Positions 1 through 11,160 of a DNA stretch of 64,000 bases are shown here, piece after piece (the stretch's first letter is position 1; the number at the start of each line of letters is the position of its first letter). The position numbers and the translations under genes were made by a program. Source of the DNA: Doryteuthis pealeii (lineage: Eukaryota; Mollusca; Cephalopoda; Myopsida; Loliginidae); assembly GCA_023376005.1 (NCBI GenBank), contig CM042141.1:91193107-91257106 (forward strand). Reading direction: 5' to 3'. Under the pieces are notes generated by a model. It was not told the DNA's origin. It worked only from the letters and a program-made list of their open reading frames with translations, and did no database searches.

Positions 1-183
1 TATATACTCAATGTATGAAGAATCATTGTTGGGCTTAAGTCTCAATCAAGAGTTTATATCCAAAGGAGCTAGCTTAATTCCAGCTAGTAATTAATTTAGT
101 AATTTATAAATGCATTCAAGCTCCTCTTTTTAAAAAAGAAAAAAAAGGGGGGGGGGCATGGAAATGATAATGAATTGTCTCAC

Positions 184-298
184 CTGAAATGGCCTTTTCT
201 GGTAAAGGGGGGACAGGGATGCAAGGAAACTTCTCTTCTAAACGTTCGTGTAACCAATCAAAATGTTTGTATCTACGACTGACTGCAAAATTTGAGAA
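184..298 (-). CDS. SNX9/SNX18/SNX33-like: Sorting nexin (SNX9/18/33 family), exon encoding the middle of the PX domain
   Basis: This 115-nt exon is the most 3' coding part of the gene in the window. It is bounded by cag at 299-301 and a gtgaga donor at 183-178, both read on the minus strand. It starts in phase 0 and leaves one base over. The peptide contains [14 protein letters not shown] followed by PPLPEKAIS, the phosphoinositide-binding core of the PX domain with the RRYKHF signature typical of SNX9-type proteins. Family members bind PI(4,5)P2-rich plasma membrane, dynamin and N-WASP during endocytosis. The remaining PX and the BAR domain should lie to the left of position 1. The frame is open through the acceptor, so the start was chosen from the splice site and phase. 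Confidence 0.93.
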
Positions 299-698
299 CT
301 GAAAAAGAAAATGAAAGAAAATAAAAGACAAGTTCAATCAAATGCTGTTAAATTCTTGGCTAAATTTAAAGGAAAAAAAAAAAAAATTAAGCAGTAAAGA
401 AATTTAATTCTTCTTTTTCACTTGAGCAAAGGAATTGGGGAAATAGCTTAACCAAATTGAAATGAAAGAATAAAATAAAAATACAAAGAAAACTTGTGAC
501 AGTAAGTATATTGTAAAAGTGAGGTAATATTAAATAAATACATTGAAGGAAGAAAAGGAAAAAGTAAAGAAGAGTTGAATATTCTCTGATAACCTCAGGG
601 TAAAAAAAAGATTATAAGAATGTTTCTTTCAATTATTATACGTCTAAAAAGTTAGAAAACTTACAAAATATAATCAGTAGTAATAAGAGAATATACAA
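299..698. other. SNX intron, AT-rich, no gene seen
   Basis: Intronic sequence with A-runs and the left target-site copy (681-698) of the retroposon at 699-974. I see nothing coding. Confidence 0.7.
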
Positions 699-974
699 TA
701 TTAATACCACGGACCTTTCAAGTCCTGTATTTGTTAATGAAATTAATGGCATGATCCGAAGGGGCCTTACTCCCAGGCAACACCTGCCCCCTTGATTTAA
801 AAGGAGCAGGGCTGGGTTTATTGCCCAGTGCCTGAGGCACCCTCCTTGGGGAGAATGCCAACAGGATACACACTTTTTTTGCACCTGCCATCCCATGAGC
901 TTCGGTTAGTGGGTGGTCCTACATTAAATGACATTGTGTCATACCTGCAGAAGTGGGATGTGAGGTAGATATCT
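699..974 (-). mobile_element. Short retroposon flanked by an about 18-bp target-site duplication
   Basis: The stretch 681-698 (taataagagaatatacaa) is repeated at 975-992 with one difference, as expected of a LINE-mediated insertion. The 276-bp insert is GC-richer than its surroundings. On the minus strand it ends in a short ATTAATA tail. I do not recognise a protein in it; it may be a truncated LINE 3' end or a SINE. Confidence 0.65.
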
Positions 975-1138
975 TAATAAGAGAATATGCAACAACAACA
1001 AAGAAAAATTAAATGTAAAATTAAGCCACAAATTTGTAAAAGTGAATTTATAAATAGCTAAAAAGTAAATACAGGTTTACATACAGTGACTCTTACAAAA
1101 GGATTAAAGAAAAAAAAAAAAAAAGATTTTTAACTTAC

Positions 1139-1261
1139 AGATGGTGTCAACTGATAAGCCATGTAACTTTTTAATCCTTTTAATTTACTTTCTTTTTTAG
1201 GATCTTTTAATTCACATGTGTACTGAGATTTTGCTTCCCATTCCAGGCCATATAGTCCTTC
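1139..1261 (-). CDS. SNX9/SNX18/SNX33-like: Sorting nexin (SNX9/18/33 family), exon for the first part of the PX domain
   Basis: A 123-nt, 41-codon exon in phase 0 at both ends. The acceptor tag is at 1264-1262 after a T-rich tract and the donor gtaagt is at 1138-1133. The peptide begins EGLYGLEWEAKSQYTCEL, continues DPKKESKLKGLKSYMAYQL and ends TPS. This matches the early PX strands of SNX9-type proteins, including the KxKGLKSYxxYQLTP block that precedes the RRYKHF motif of the next exon. Joining it to 184-298 keeps the frame and the domain order. It is too short to be noticed as an open frame on its own. Confidence 0.93.
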
Positions 1262-2050
1262 CTAAAAATAAAAATAAAAAGTCAAACATTTAATATCAAC
1301 TTAAAATCTTTAGAAAATTTTTTTTTGATTCAACAAGATTTGCAAATAACTGACATGATGCATCACATTGTGGTGACATTACTTTGTGGAGTTGCTACAC
1401 TAGTTATGACATTGTTTTTTTGCGTTGCCAACACTTGGCAACTCATTCCGAATAAGCAGCCAACAAATTGTGTTAATATTGAATTGTGTAGATTCTTTAA
1501 AAATAAACACAGCGTGGGTATGGATTTAACAAAGCAACTAGATGGAAATCCAATAATAGTCATGGACTAGATTAAGTCAACCTAAAGTACTGTGACTAAA
1601 CTTTTCCGACATTTAGGGCTGTGATTCTGAGATACGGCCCTGAGAAATATCCACAGTGCTATAGGACCACAACAGTTTGAATTCAGAGTTTTCCTTTTCT
1701 TAGACCAGTTGCCATGCCAAGGTTAAAGAATACAGTTTGACCTATTATTTACCCATAACTATTGGGAGTATCGTTGGATTCATGAAATGCAACCAGCCTT
1801 GTCCAGGACACCATGTTCATTTCCTACGATGATAATCATTACATTACGGGCACGGCTAGAGAAGTAAGGACAAACTCATAAGCAACATTTTTTTATGGAC
1901 TCCTACACATGGACACACCAGTGTTGGCTGACTAAAATAAACTTATATTCAAAACCTGTATGGACACTAGATGCCTCTAAAGGACTTACCAAGAAAGAGT
2001 CAAAGGAATCTGTGCTGTCAGAATGCCTTAATGATGATGAAAATCTAGTT
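1262..2050. repeat. SNX intron with degraded tRNA-derived SINE fragments
   Basis: 1690-1845 on the minus strand resembles the SINE at 15834-16030 (gtaatgattatcatc head, then a tail matching tttacccataact). 1865-1990 resembles the dispersed repeat at 22535-22660. An open frame at 1325-1570 has no family features. Confidence 0.5.
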
Positions 2051-2489
2051 CAGGGGTTGGCAATCTTTTGGAGAGAAAGAGCCAAACAGCTATGCAGTGT
2101 CTCAAAGGGGGCCATGACAAACTCTTTATACAAAAATACTAAGAAAATTTTGCACAGCTGTGGGGGAAATTTGGTAAGCTAAGAGTTAAATGACTTAGCA
2201 TATTTCATTCTCGGAAACAATTATTCCCAATTATATATACTTATATATATTGTTTTTCTCATTGATTCTACTGCCTTGAATTTACTGATGTTGAAAAAAA
2301 GTGCTCAATTCGGAGTTTTAGATGACTATTGAGGCCTGATAAGCCCCTGAGAGTGGGTAAAAATGGCCAATTTCGTGCAAAAATAAAGTGCCAAACTAAT
2401 ATGATTTTCTGATAGAGTTCGATGAGGAGTATCACATAAGTTGGTGGGCTGGACGAAAATGACTTGAGGGCTGGGGTTGCTGACCGCTG
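2051..2489. mobile_element. Non-autonomous hAT-like element with perfect 8-bp target duplication
   Basis: The element starts CAGGGGTTGGCAATC and its reverse complement starts CAGCGGTCAGCAACC, which is the hAT-type terminal pattern. It is flanked by ATCTAGTT at 2043-2050 and again at 2490-2497. The 439-bp interior has no transposase, so it would have been moved in trans. The perfect duplication suggests limited decay since insertion. Confidence 0.85.
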
Positions 2490-2497
2490 ATCTAGTT

Positions 2498-3088
2498 GAA
2501 GGATTTCTTTAATATTGCAACCAACTTGTAAATACCAGGTAATGGTTTTATTTTGAAAAGAAGATTAGAGAGTTGAAAGCTATAACATATTTGAACTCTC
2601 TGCTTTTGCTTCAAATTATATCAAGAGGCGGATAGAAAGGGAGGAAAAAAATATAGATAAACTACAACAGAAAACTTTCTCTTCAAATTGTCTTAGTGAG
2701 AGGGAAAAAAAATTGGGGAAAGAACTTTGAAAGTTAATTAGGATTTTGAAATGAATCTAAGATGAGTCTTAAATTGAAATTCTACTAAATCTGTTTTCTC
2801 TTGGGGGAAAATAATGAGAACCAGATGGAGATGTTTTTCTTTATTAAACATAATGCTTTTTAAGTATTACCTATTGACGGACTGGTACAAGGCCATTATT
2901 ATGGAGTATTAAGAACAATAATAAACAATTAGATTATTAAATATAAACACTTTGTTTTGGTTTCTTTGTTTAATGGCATATGGATCTTCATGGGCTATTT
3001 AATACCAAAGCCATTGTAGAAGAACAGTAGTGGTACTATTTAACCAATAACTGCTTGGGGGGTGGGGGTGAGGGGGTTTATACTTTTC
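2498..3088. other. AT-rich intronic sequence, nothing recognised
   Basis: No coding frame, tandem repeat or terminal repeat stands out, apart from a G-rich run at 3056-3075. Confidence 0.5.
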
Positions 3089-3732
3089 CAAAGGGTAGTG
3101 GTGGGTTGGATTTTACGGCATGTCAACCCTTGGGTTATTTTATGCTGAAGAGGTTTTGTTGTATTCATTCCTGATGAGTATTCAACATTTAAAAAAAATC
3201 ATTTTTTCTATTTAACCCACAGACGGGACACTAACAGGTACTACCACTCTGGTGTCTGAGTGGACTTTCAAGTAATGGCGATGAAGGGGTACTTCACACT
3301 CCCCATAGCTCCAAAATTGTGTCATACATAGGAAATTAAGACCCTCAGCCACTGCCTTCTAGCACATATATAAAAAGGGCTTATATGGTAAAATAAACAA
3401 TAGGGTTGGGACAATCATATAGGTGCTATGACTTGACGTGGCCAGCTGATTGATTGGAGGGGCCTCTCTGACTACCGTCTAGCCAAATAAGAGCAAAAGT
3501 AGAGTATTGTATGCCATCGACTGCTCAGCCACCTGAAAGGGTATTACTCTGCTCGTCTAGCCTAAGTAGGGGCCAAAGTGGAGTGTTGCATGTCATGGAC
3601 TGCTCAGCCACCAGGGTTTCATCCTTAAGCATCACGGGTCGCCAACTATGGCCAACAGGTGGCATGATTGGGGGGGGGGTCTTACCCCTCTGCAGAGCAG
3701 TTGGCTAAAGCCCCAGCCAACAGGGCTCAGAA
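3089..3732 (-). mobile_element. Composite tRNA-derived SINE with a long conserved 3' domain
   Basis: Read on the minus strand, the head near 3730 is GCCCTGTTGGCTGGGGC, tRNA-like. The body has a repeated block about 'gactgctcagccacc', and the 3' part contains GTGGTAGTACCTGTTAG and ends in a motif whose plus-strand form is ggcatgtcaacccttgggtt. The same architecture recurs at 12571-12935, 13270-13790, 26870-27432 and 57035-57590. The shared 3' module resembles the conserved domains of cephalopod SINE superfamilies, though I cannot confirm the family name. Confidence 0.65.
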
Positions 3733-3905
3733 GTACCTTGAATGATGTCAAAGTTCTTTTGTTGTCATGTGAATTTGAAGGTCTGATGAATAAGGAGAAG
3801 GTGTGATTATTTTTCTTTTTTTTTTTTTTAATTTTAAAAAGGGATAAAAAATGAAAATGAAGGATGGTGTTACGGAGAGATAAGCACAAAAAGGATGTTA
3901 CTTAC

Positions 3906-3996
3906 AATGATTCTGACACAGTCACTTTCTGCTACACTGCCTGTCACTTGGCCCATCATAAAGGACTCGCCACCAGTTCGGGAAAACTGTGAAAAC
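3906..3996 (-). CDS. SNX9/SNX18/SNX33-like: Sorting nexin (SNX9/18/33 family), exon for the linker-to-PX junction
   Basis: A 91-nt exon with acceptor cag at 3999-3997 and donor gtaag at 3905-3901. One base completes an Arg codon left open by the upstream exon (AG plus G), then 30 full codons follow. The peptide starts RFSQFSRTGGESFMMG and ends SDCVRII. SNX18 and SNX33 have a very similar stretch (Arg-Phe-Ser followed by a basic, glycine-rich GGEAF/GGESF block) just before the PX domain. The phase fits the 53872-53984 exon upstream and the 1139-1261 exon downstream exactly, which supports all three calls. The apparent upstream intron is inflated by the duplicated block. Confidence 0.92.
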
Positions 3997-4436
3997 CTGA
4001 AAATTAAACATTAATGCAAATTATTATGATACATGAGAAGTTATATATTAATGTTTGTTCATACATGTATGCTGCTGGATTAATGTTTGGTATAAGCTGC
4101 ACACAGAATCACCACTTCTATATATAGACAACTGAACCAGCAAGAGCAACAAGTTCTGGTAAAGGTGGCCAATCAAAAAGCAAGAGAAAAGCATTCAAGA
4201 TCGTTCACTGTCTTGATAGGGCTAACCAATGGAAAGACTGCTGATTTCTATTGGTGGCTTACTACAGGTTTGACATTCAACTCCAACAATGGCTACTAGA
4301 ATAGCAACATATGCATACCTACACACTCAAATTATTGACCATCACAAGTTAGGTTACTATCCACAGATCCATTAATGATTCTATCAGTACAAGAATGACA
4401 TCACTCGACAATAAATGAAACCAGACTTGGTAATAT

Positions 4437-4675
4437 TCCAAATGGACCTGGACAGCGAGAGTCTATCCCTTTTTTGCTAGTGCTAAACTAGGGAGATTGT
4501 TTTTGCTGAGATGGAGTGACACACCTATTGTCAGCTCTCCACTTTACCGCACAGATCAGAGTGCCAAATCTGTGCTACACATATGCTGAGTTGGCGGGGA
4601 CCAGTATCAAACCAGGAACCTTGCAATACATAGATGGGTGCTCTACCAATTAAGCTAAACCAGGACACCAATACT
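4437..4675 (-). mobile_element. tRNA-derived SINE with A and B box
   Basis: On the minus strand the head reads TTTAGCTTAATTGGTAGAGC (A box), then GGTTCCTGGTTTGATACTGG (B box), followed by a tRNA-unrelated body that includes TTTGTGC/TCTGTGC and GGTGTG blocks. A close relative lies at 10935-11160. The Pol III boxes are recognisable but not perfect. Confidence 0.75.
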
Positions 4676-4769
4676 GGAAGATACTTACCATAAATAGGAG
4701 TCAATTTTGATAAGGATATTTGTGAAAACTTAGAAACAGTTTAGAATTATCTTGCAAAGGAAATGTGTT

Positions 4770-5232
4770 GGTTGGTTTTACAGCATATTAACCCTTTTCA
4801 GTTATTTAATGCCGAATTAAACCATTTTGATAAACAAGGGACTCAGATTGATTACAGTAACTGCTATTGCTTAATTGGTCATCCAGAGACAGACAGGAAT
4901 TGTATCCCCTTTTTACAAGCACTAGAACAGGGATAAAATTTTGCCGAGGTGGAGCACCACACCTACTGTCAGCTCCCCATGTTACCACACAAATCAAATT
5001 ACCCAAGCCATGGACCCTCATCTATGGGATCCTAACAGGTACTACCACTTTAAGTCAGAGTGGACCTGTGAGTAATGGCAATGAAGAGGTGATTCCACAC
5101 TCCCCACAACTTGAGTCTCACCATTAGATGCAATTTAGTATCATACTCAGGAGCCCCACCCCCCTTTTTGAGGGGTGTCTTACCCCTTTGCAGGGGATAC
5201 AGCCAGTGTATTCTAAGTCCCAGTGACAGGGC
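4770..5232 (-). mobile_element. SINE with nested second SINE fragment
   Basis: The outer copy has the ggttttacagcatattaac core at 4776 and the tRNA-like head near 5230. A tail fragment of the 4437-4675 SINE family (about 4880-5010) sits inside it. The nesting implies that the 4437 family was active after the outer one at this site. Confidence 0.55.
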
Positions 5233-6139
5233 ATATTGTTTTCTAAGTAAATTTCATTTTTCTGTGAAGACAGTGTAATTGAATCTTGACAAGTTTCAGA
5301 ATTCAATACATGTCGGGGGGAACTTGAGTGGGGTTTTGTTGTTGTTGTTGTTGTACTGACCCATCAATAAAATGTAACTGTTGTATACTTTTATGCTTTA
5401 GAGTCATTTAAATTATACCTGTCACTTTCAGAAAAGTTTAAAACAGAGATATGTTGAAGCAAGTACAAAAAAGAAAAAAGAAGAAAAGAAGACTACCCCC
5501 CACAGGGTGATTCAAAGTGATATTAACAGGAGTTTAAGTTACTTCAGGTGTGTTTGTAGTTTTGAAAATTCCATACAGTCACCTGTAATTAAGAAAGTAG
5601 TAAGTGAAACCTGTCAAATAGATACATGCAACCAGGTAACAGCAAATATAATAATGAGTGTGTGTGTGGGGGGGTGCGGTTGTGTAGGAGGGGGAAGATC
5701 CCTACCCAACACTTTCTTGTCCTTTGGTCAAAGATATTGTTTAAAGATTAAAAGTACAAAGTTCTTGGAGCGTCAGTCTACCAATAAAAAATAGAATAGA
5801 ATAAATTGCAAACTTTTTTCATTTTGGAGTTTTCCAAAATGAGACGTTATTAATAACATTATCTTTATCTTGATTGTTTATATTTGTTTCGGTTGGCCTT
5901 CTTCAGGAATCTTTTATTATAGTTGGTCATCTTCAGGGAATTTTGAATGCAGTCCAGGTTAAAAGCGTAGTATGGGTAGTCTTAAACTGAACATTTTTTA
6001 AGACTATTTTTCCGATGCAGGTGTCATTGGGGAACAAGAAAAAATTTTGGTAAACGGGACAAAGCCTGGTCTTTTTACCAAAACTGCTGATACACCCTTC
6101 ATTTTGGAGCCTGTGCAGATATTGCAGAAATGCCAATAG
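5233..6139. other. Intronic sequence, no gene seen
   Basis: Contains a GTT trinucleotide run (5335-5353) and a GT/G-rich run (5657-5680). Open frames here have no recognisable domain. Confidence 0.5.
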
Positions 6140-6340
6140 GTAAGCGTCCTGTGTTCCTGATGCATAAAAATCTAAAAGGGCGCAGTAAAATCATGTCCAT
6201 GTGACCCAGTGTTTTTTCTTCTCCCATGATTTCAAGCTAACTGTAAATACATTTCAATATTTTCTTAGAAATTAATTATACGGGATGGTGTACAAGGTAG
6301 TGTTTAGATGGCTTTAGTTGTTTCAAAGAAAATTTTCCTG
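6140..6340 (+). repeat. Dispersed repeat, about 200 bp of the family at 23448-23780
   Basis: It shares tttcaagctaactgtaaat, catttcaatattttcttag and ggctttagttgtttc with 23448-23780, and with 58296-58615 in reverse. Three divergent copies in one window define a family; I see no coding part. Confidence 0.7.
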
Positions 6341-6401
6341 TCCTCTTCAGTCATGAAGCTTCAAAACTAGATTGCTGTCAATACTAAACAAAATTTCAAT
6401 G

Positions 6402-6443
<42 letters not shown>

Positions 6444-7645
6444 AGATTTGGTATGTGTGTTTGTATGTATATTAGTACAATAACCAATTTTATAATTTTT
6501 ATAAAGGAAAATTGATGGAGACCACCAAAGACCAAGAAAATCTGCACTATTTTAGTGGGGTTAAACATTTTTTTTACTCTTTAGAAAAGCTAAATAAAAA
6601 AATAAAAGGGTATATAAAAAGCCAAATAAAATATAGTAAGGGTATAAATTAATGATACATTAAAAAAATGGTTAAAAAATAAAACAAATTGATTAAGATT
6701 AAAACATAAGAAACAAAATATAAAGCAGAATAAAGAAAATAATTTAAAAAACAACTTAAAAACAAGAATATATATATATATATATATAATATATATATAT
6801 ATATATAAATAAGGGGGAGAAAGATAGATAGAGAGAGAGAGAGATTATTTTTTAAATCCTGGGCAAGGCTGGGTAGTTCTGCTAATTAAGCATAAGATTT
6901 GAGATTGCTTAAAGGAAGAAATCCAATCTACTGAAGTATTTACTAAACTTGTGAGTTAGGCACAGAACTAGATGGATTAGGGGGGGGGGGGACTCAATGA
7001 GAATCAAATTTACCCATGAGTCAAGCATTCTAATCAGGTGCCTATCCTGTTTAAAAAAAAAAGAATTTTTTTAAAAGTGATTTCCTAATATAAATAGAAT
7101 CATTAATACCTAACATCAACCTCAAGAGATTTAGTTCAAATAATTTCAAGATTTAGGTTTAATAGATACATCTTATTATAATTGTGATTCAGTGTGTCTA
7201 ATCAAAACTATGTCACTGCTTATGTCACAATATCCTCAGGAATTGTGTACATTTATCTATGGGTATTTAATTTATAGTCAAAATCATTAATACATAGAAT
7301 AAAATTTATTAACAATGTCTATGAAAATATGGGTTAGATTTGCCTCAAAACAGCCCATGTTATTAGTACATTTAAAATCCTGCAATGTCTCCTATATCAC
7401 TAAGAAATAAAGTTTACATAATATATGGTGTGATTAATTTGCATACTGGTTTTAACAAAACCTGGGTTAATAAATAATTATTTGGTGTTATTGATCTCTA
7501 ATATTATTGTTTTATTCTTCAATGTATTAAAATCAATCCTATGAATGATTTCATAAAATATAATTAAAATAAGTGTCATCTTTTTATATGCGTTTTTATT
7601 TTCGTTAGTCTAATTTAATATATTTCATTACATCAAAACTTACAC
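6341..7645. repeat. AT-rich stretch with TA microsatellites
   Basis: TA runs at 6403-6435 and 6770-6807, a short GATA/GA run at 6820-6845 and a G-run at 6980-6991. No gene is visible. Confidence 0.7.
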
Positions 7646-8476
<831 letters not shown>

Positions 8477-8955
8477 AAGAATGCTAATATGCATAGCTGT
8501 CATATTACATTATATTTCAGTCAATATTTTTTTAAAGCATAGCTAAACATGAGACAAAATAATGAAAAAGTGGAGAAAAATTTTTGTTCATTCAAAACAA
8601 AAAACAAAAAACAATGGATTGTGATAAAGAAAGTTAAATAAAAAAAACAAATTTAAAATTAAAACAAAAGGATCTACAAAAATAAAAATAAACGTTTGCA
8701 GCTTCTCTTATGACAAGAGAGAAAACATTTCAACATTACAATGTGAAAAATGGCTGATTGTGTAGTTGTGCATGATATAATTGCATGTTAAAATAATTTG
8801 TTACACAAGACTGACCGTTTGGATAAAGGGGTATGCTGCTTTATTTTCAAAGAAGTTCACCCTTAAGTATTACTCACTTGTCATTTGACTTCAAATTTTT
8901 AAACCTCGAGGATAATTAGTCCTTAGTTTTACCACTTTGCCATACCTGATATGTA

Positions 8956-10220
8956 TGTAACACGTCACTCAATAAGTCCCGGGCCTAACTAATAAAACAA
9001 CTTTATGGCAAAATTCGACTTTATTCATCAATATAGTCGCATTCTAGGGTGATACACTGATTCCAACGCTTCTCTAACAATTCGATGCCTTTTTTGTCGA
9101 ATGATTTGTCGTTGGCCTCAGTTTTTGATCACTTCTTCACTGGAGCCAAATCTCTTTTGAGGTCTGCAAACATCCAGTAGTCACTGGGGGCCAGATCTGG
9201 AGAATAGGGTGGGTGTGGAAGCAATTTGAAGTGCAATTCATGTAGTTTTGCTATCATTGTGATCGACTTGTGACACGGTGCATTGTCTTGGTGAAAGAGC
9301 ACTTTTTTCTTTTTCATTTGTTGTGTTTTTTGCGATTTCTTCCTTCAAATGCACCAATAATTCTATATAATATTTGCTATTGGTGGTTCTTCCTTTCTCA
9401 AGGTAATCGATGAACAAAATACCTTGCATATCCTAAAATACGGAGGCCAAAACCTTCCCTGCTGATGTTTACATCTTTGGTCACTTTGGACAGCTTTCAA
9501 CTGCTGCTGTCCACTTAACACACTAACGATTTGACTCTGGCGTGAAGTGGTGGATCCATGTTTCATACATTGTCACATATTTATACAAAAACTCATTTTT
9601 GATGCATTGAAACAGTCGCAAACAACACTCTGAATCGTCAATGCGTTGTTGTTTTTGATCGACTGTGAGCAAACGCGGCACCCACTTTGACCATAGCTCT
9701 CTCATAGATAAATGTTCATGCAAAATGGTGAATACACTGCCTTCTGATATCTTCAACTCCTCTGCTATCTCATGCAACTTCAATTTATGATCGGCCAAAA
9801 GGAGTTTGTGGAGTTTTTTGGTGTTTTCTGGTACAACTGCCGAATTGGGGCAACCTGAGTGTTCAACATCATTTGTGTCTGTACGAGTGCATTTAAAGTC
9901 AGTCTACCACCTCTTAACCATTGTTTCCAATGGAGCAGAGTCTGAATAACACTTGTCAAGCCATTGCTTTGCTTGAACAGTATTTTTTCCCATCAGAAAG
10001 CAATGCTTTATCAACACAGGAAATTCAGATTTTTCCATTGTTTTGAAAATTTGCAACAGTAGCTTTACTTAAATAACAGTAATTTGTAAACTAATAATCC
10101 GATTGGGCTCAAATTTTGACACGTGGCATTTAAAGGTTAGCACTTTATAAAAATCGTATGGATATTTTATTAGTGGCGTCATCTATATGTCAGGCCCGGG
10201 ACTTATTGAGTGATGTGTCA
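8956..10220 (-). mobile_element. Mariner-family DNA transposon, nearly full length, inactive
   Basis: Terminal inverted repeats contain cactcaataagtcccgggcc on the left (8960-8987) and the matching inverted copy on the right (10190-10218). TA dinucleotides flank at 8954-8955 and 10221-10222. A broken transposase fills the interior on the minus strand. The length of about 1.27 kb is normal for mariner. Confidence 0.92.
9021..10038 (-). pseudogene. Mariner transposase pseudogene
   Basis: It starts at an ATG at 10038 (MEKSEFPVLIKHCFLMGKNT). It keeps the helix-turn-helix region (HKLKLHEIAEELKISEGSV), the WVPRLLT region, a degraded first catalytic motif VTMYETWIHHFTPES, the second motif HQDNAPCH and the third motif PPYSPDLAPSDYW, and ends near 9021 with RWNQCITLECDYIDE. 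Damage: a stop (TAG) just after VKRW, where mariners have an aromatic residue; a change of the first catalytic Asp to Tyr; frame changes in the middle third; and a TGA after DLAPVKK. The family uses a D,D34D triad to cut and paste DNA at TA sites. This copy cannot make active enzyme. Confidence 0.93.
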
Positions 10221-10354
10221 TAACCAGAGAAAATGTAATATTAAATTGCACGTGCATGTGCATATTTGTGTGTGGGAGTAAAATGAAAAAAATTAATCTG
10301 ACAGTTTGTGGAGAAAATGTAAAACAAACACAGGATGTTACAATAGATGAACAT

Positions 10355-10420
10355 TTATTAGTCATAGTGTCGATGTTCGAACATTTTGGTTTATAAAGAA
10401 ACCTTCTTCAGGACCATTTA
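10355..10420 (-). ncRNA. Hammerhead-ribozyme-like motif, left arm (core mutated)
   Basis: Minus strand: GGTC, CTGAAGA, an extra A, stem II GGTTT/AAACC, then AAAA where GAAA is expected, stem III TGTT/AACA, C at the expected cleavage base, and GAC to close stem I with GTC. The G-to-A change in GAAA should abolish cleavage. Confidence 0.5.
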
Positions 10421-10555
10421 GTAACTAGTCAAGGAGAAAAAAGGGATTTATATAGTTAAAAAGATGGTGGATGCTTTGAATGCGTTAAGTTTGGAAAATG
10501 GGTAGATACGGTTCGTAACCGTTTGATGATTAGCGTTCATAATTGAATGTTACTA

Positions 10556-10612
10556 AATGGTCCTGAAGAAGGTTTCTTTATAAACCGAAATGTTTGAACA
10601 TGGACATTATGA
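10556..10612 (+). ncRNA. Hammerhead-ribozyme-like motif, right arm (cleavage base mutated)
   Basis: Plus strand: CTGAAGA at 10563-10569, stem II GGTTT/AAACC, intact GAAA at 10587-10590 and stem III TGTT/AACA. G sits at the cleavage position, where hammerheads need A, C or U. The lesion differs from that of the left arm. Confidence 0.5.
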
Positions 10613-10670
10613 CTAATAAACTTCCATCGATTGTAACATCCCATGTTTGTTCTAAATTTCTCCACGTATG

Positions 10671-10815
10671 TGTATATATGTGTGTATATATGTGTGCATG
10701 CAGGTGTGTGGGTTTATACATATATGTGTATATGTGCACATGTGTGTATATGTATATGCGTGTGTGCAAGAGTGTATGTATGAGCACATGTGTGTGTGTG
10801 TGCTCTATGAGTGTA
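10671..10815 (+). repeat. Degenerate GT/AT-rich simple repeat
   Basis: Alternating TG and TA blocks (tgtgtatatatgtgtgcatg and similar). The Cys/Tyr/Val-rich frames through it are artefacts. Confidence 0.85.
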
Positions 10816-10934
10816 TCATGTGTCAAGTGACCAGATTAAGTTTGTAGATATGATTATAAACCAACATCTTTCGTAAATCTGAAGTTTTGACATTTTTTTC
10901 AAATGAGTAAAAGTAGTAAGTAAAGTCAACGGGG

Positions 10935-11160
10935 TGGCCTAATGTCAGTATCAGCCAGACAGCGAGGAAAGCTATCCCCTTTTCACTAGACCAAGGAGAT
11001 TGTTTTTGCATCTAAGGTGGAGTGCCACACCTACCATCAGCTCCTCTCTTTACCGCACAAATCCCTGTGCTACTCATACACTGAGTTGGCGAGGGCCAGT
11101 ATCGAACCAGGAACCTTGTGATTCCTAGCAAATGCTCTACTGACTGAGCTAAACCTGCCC
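10935..11160 (-). mobile_element. tRNA-derived SINE with A and B box
   Basis: Minus strand head GGTTTAGCTCAGTCAGTAGA and GGTTCCTGGTTCGATACTGG (a clean B box). The body is the same as the SINE at 4437-4675. The tail ends near gtcaacggggtggcctaatg on the plus strand. Confidence 0.8.

Larger units (their letters stand above)
10308..10670. mobile_element. Fold-back element with hammerhead-like motif in both arms
   Basis: Arms of about 110-125 bases (10308-10434 and 10550-10670) are inverted copies around an about 115-base centre. Both contain GGTCCTGAAGAAGGTTTC on the outward-to-inward strand. It lies directly beside the mariner at 8956-10220. No protein is encoded. Confidence 0.75.

Noticed and set aside
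1325..1570. 81-residue open frame with a hydrophobic stretch
   Set aside because: Lies in the SNX intron, has no similarity I recognise, and its hydrophobic run fits chance in AT-rich DNA.
10578..10830. Overlapping His/Thr and Cys/Tyr-rich open frames
   Set aside because: They come from the GT/AT simple repeat at 10671-10815.
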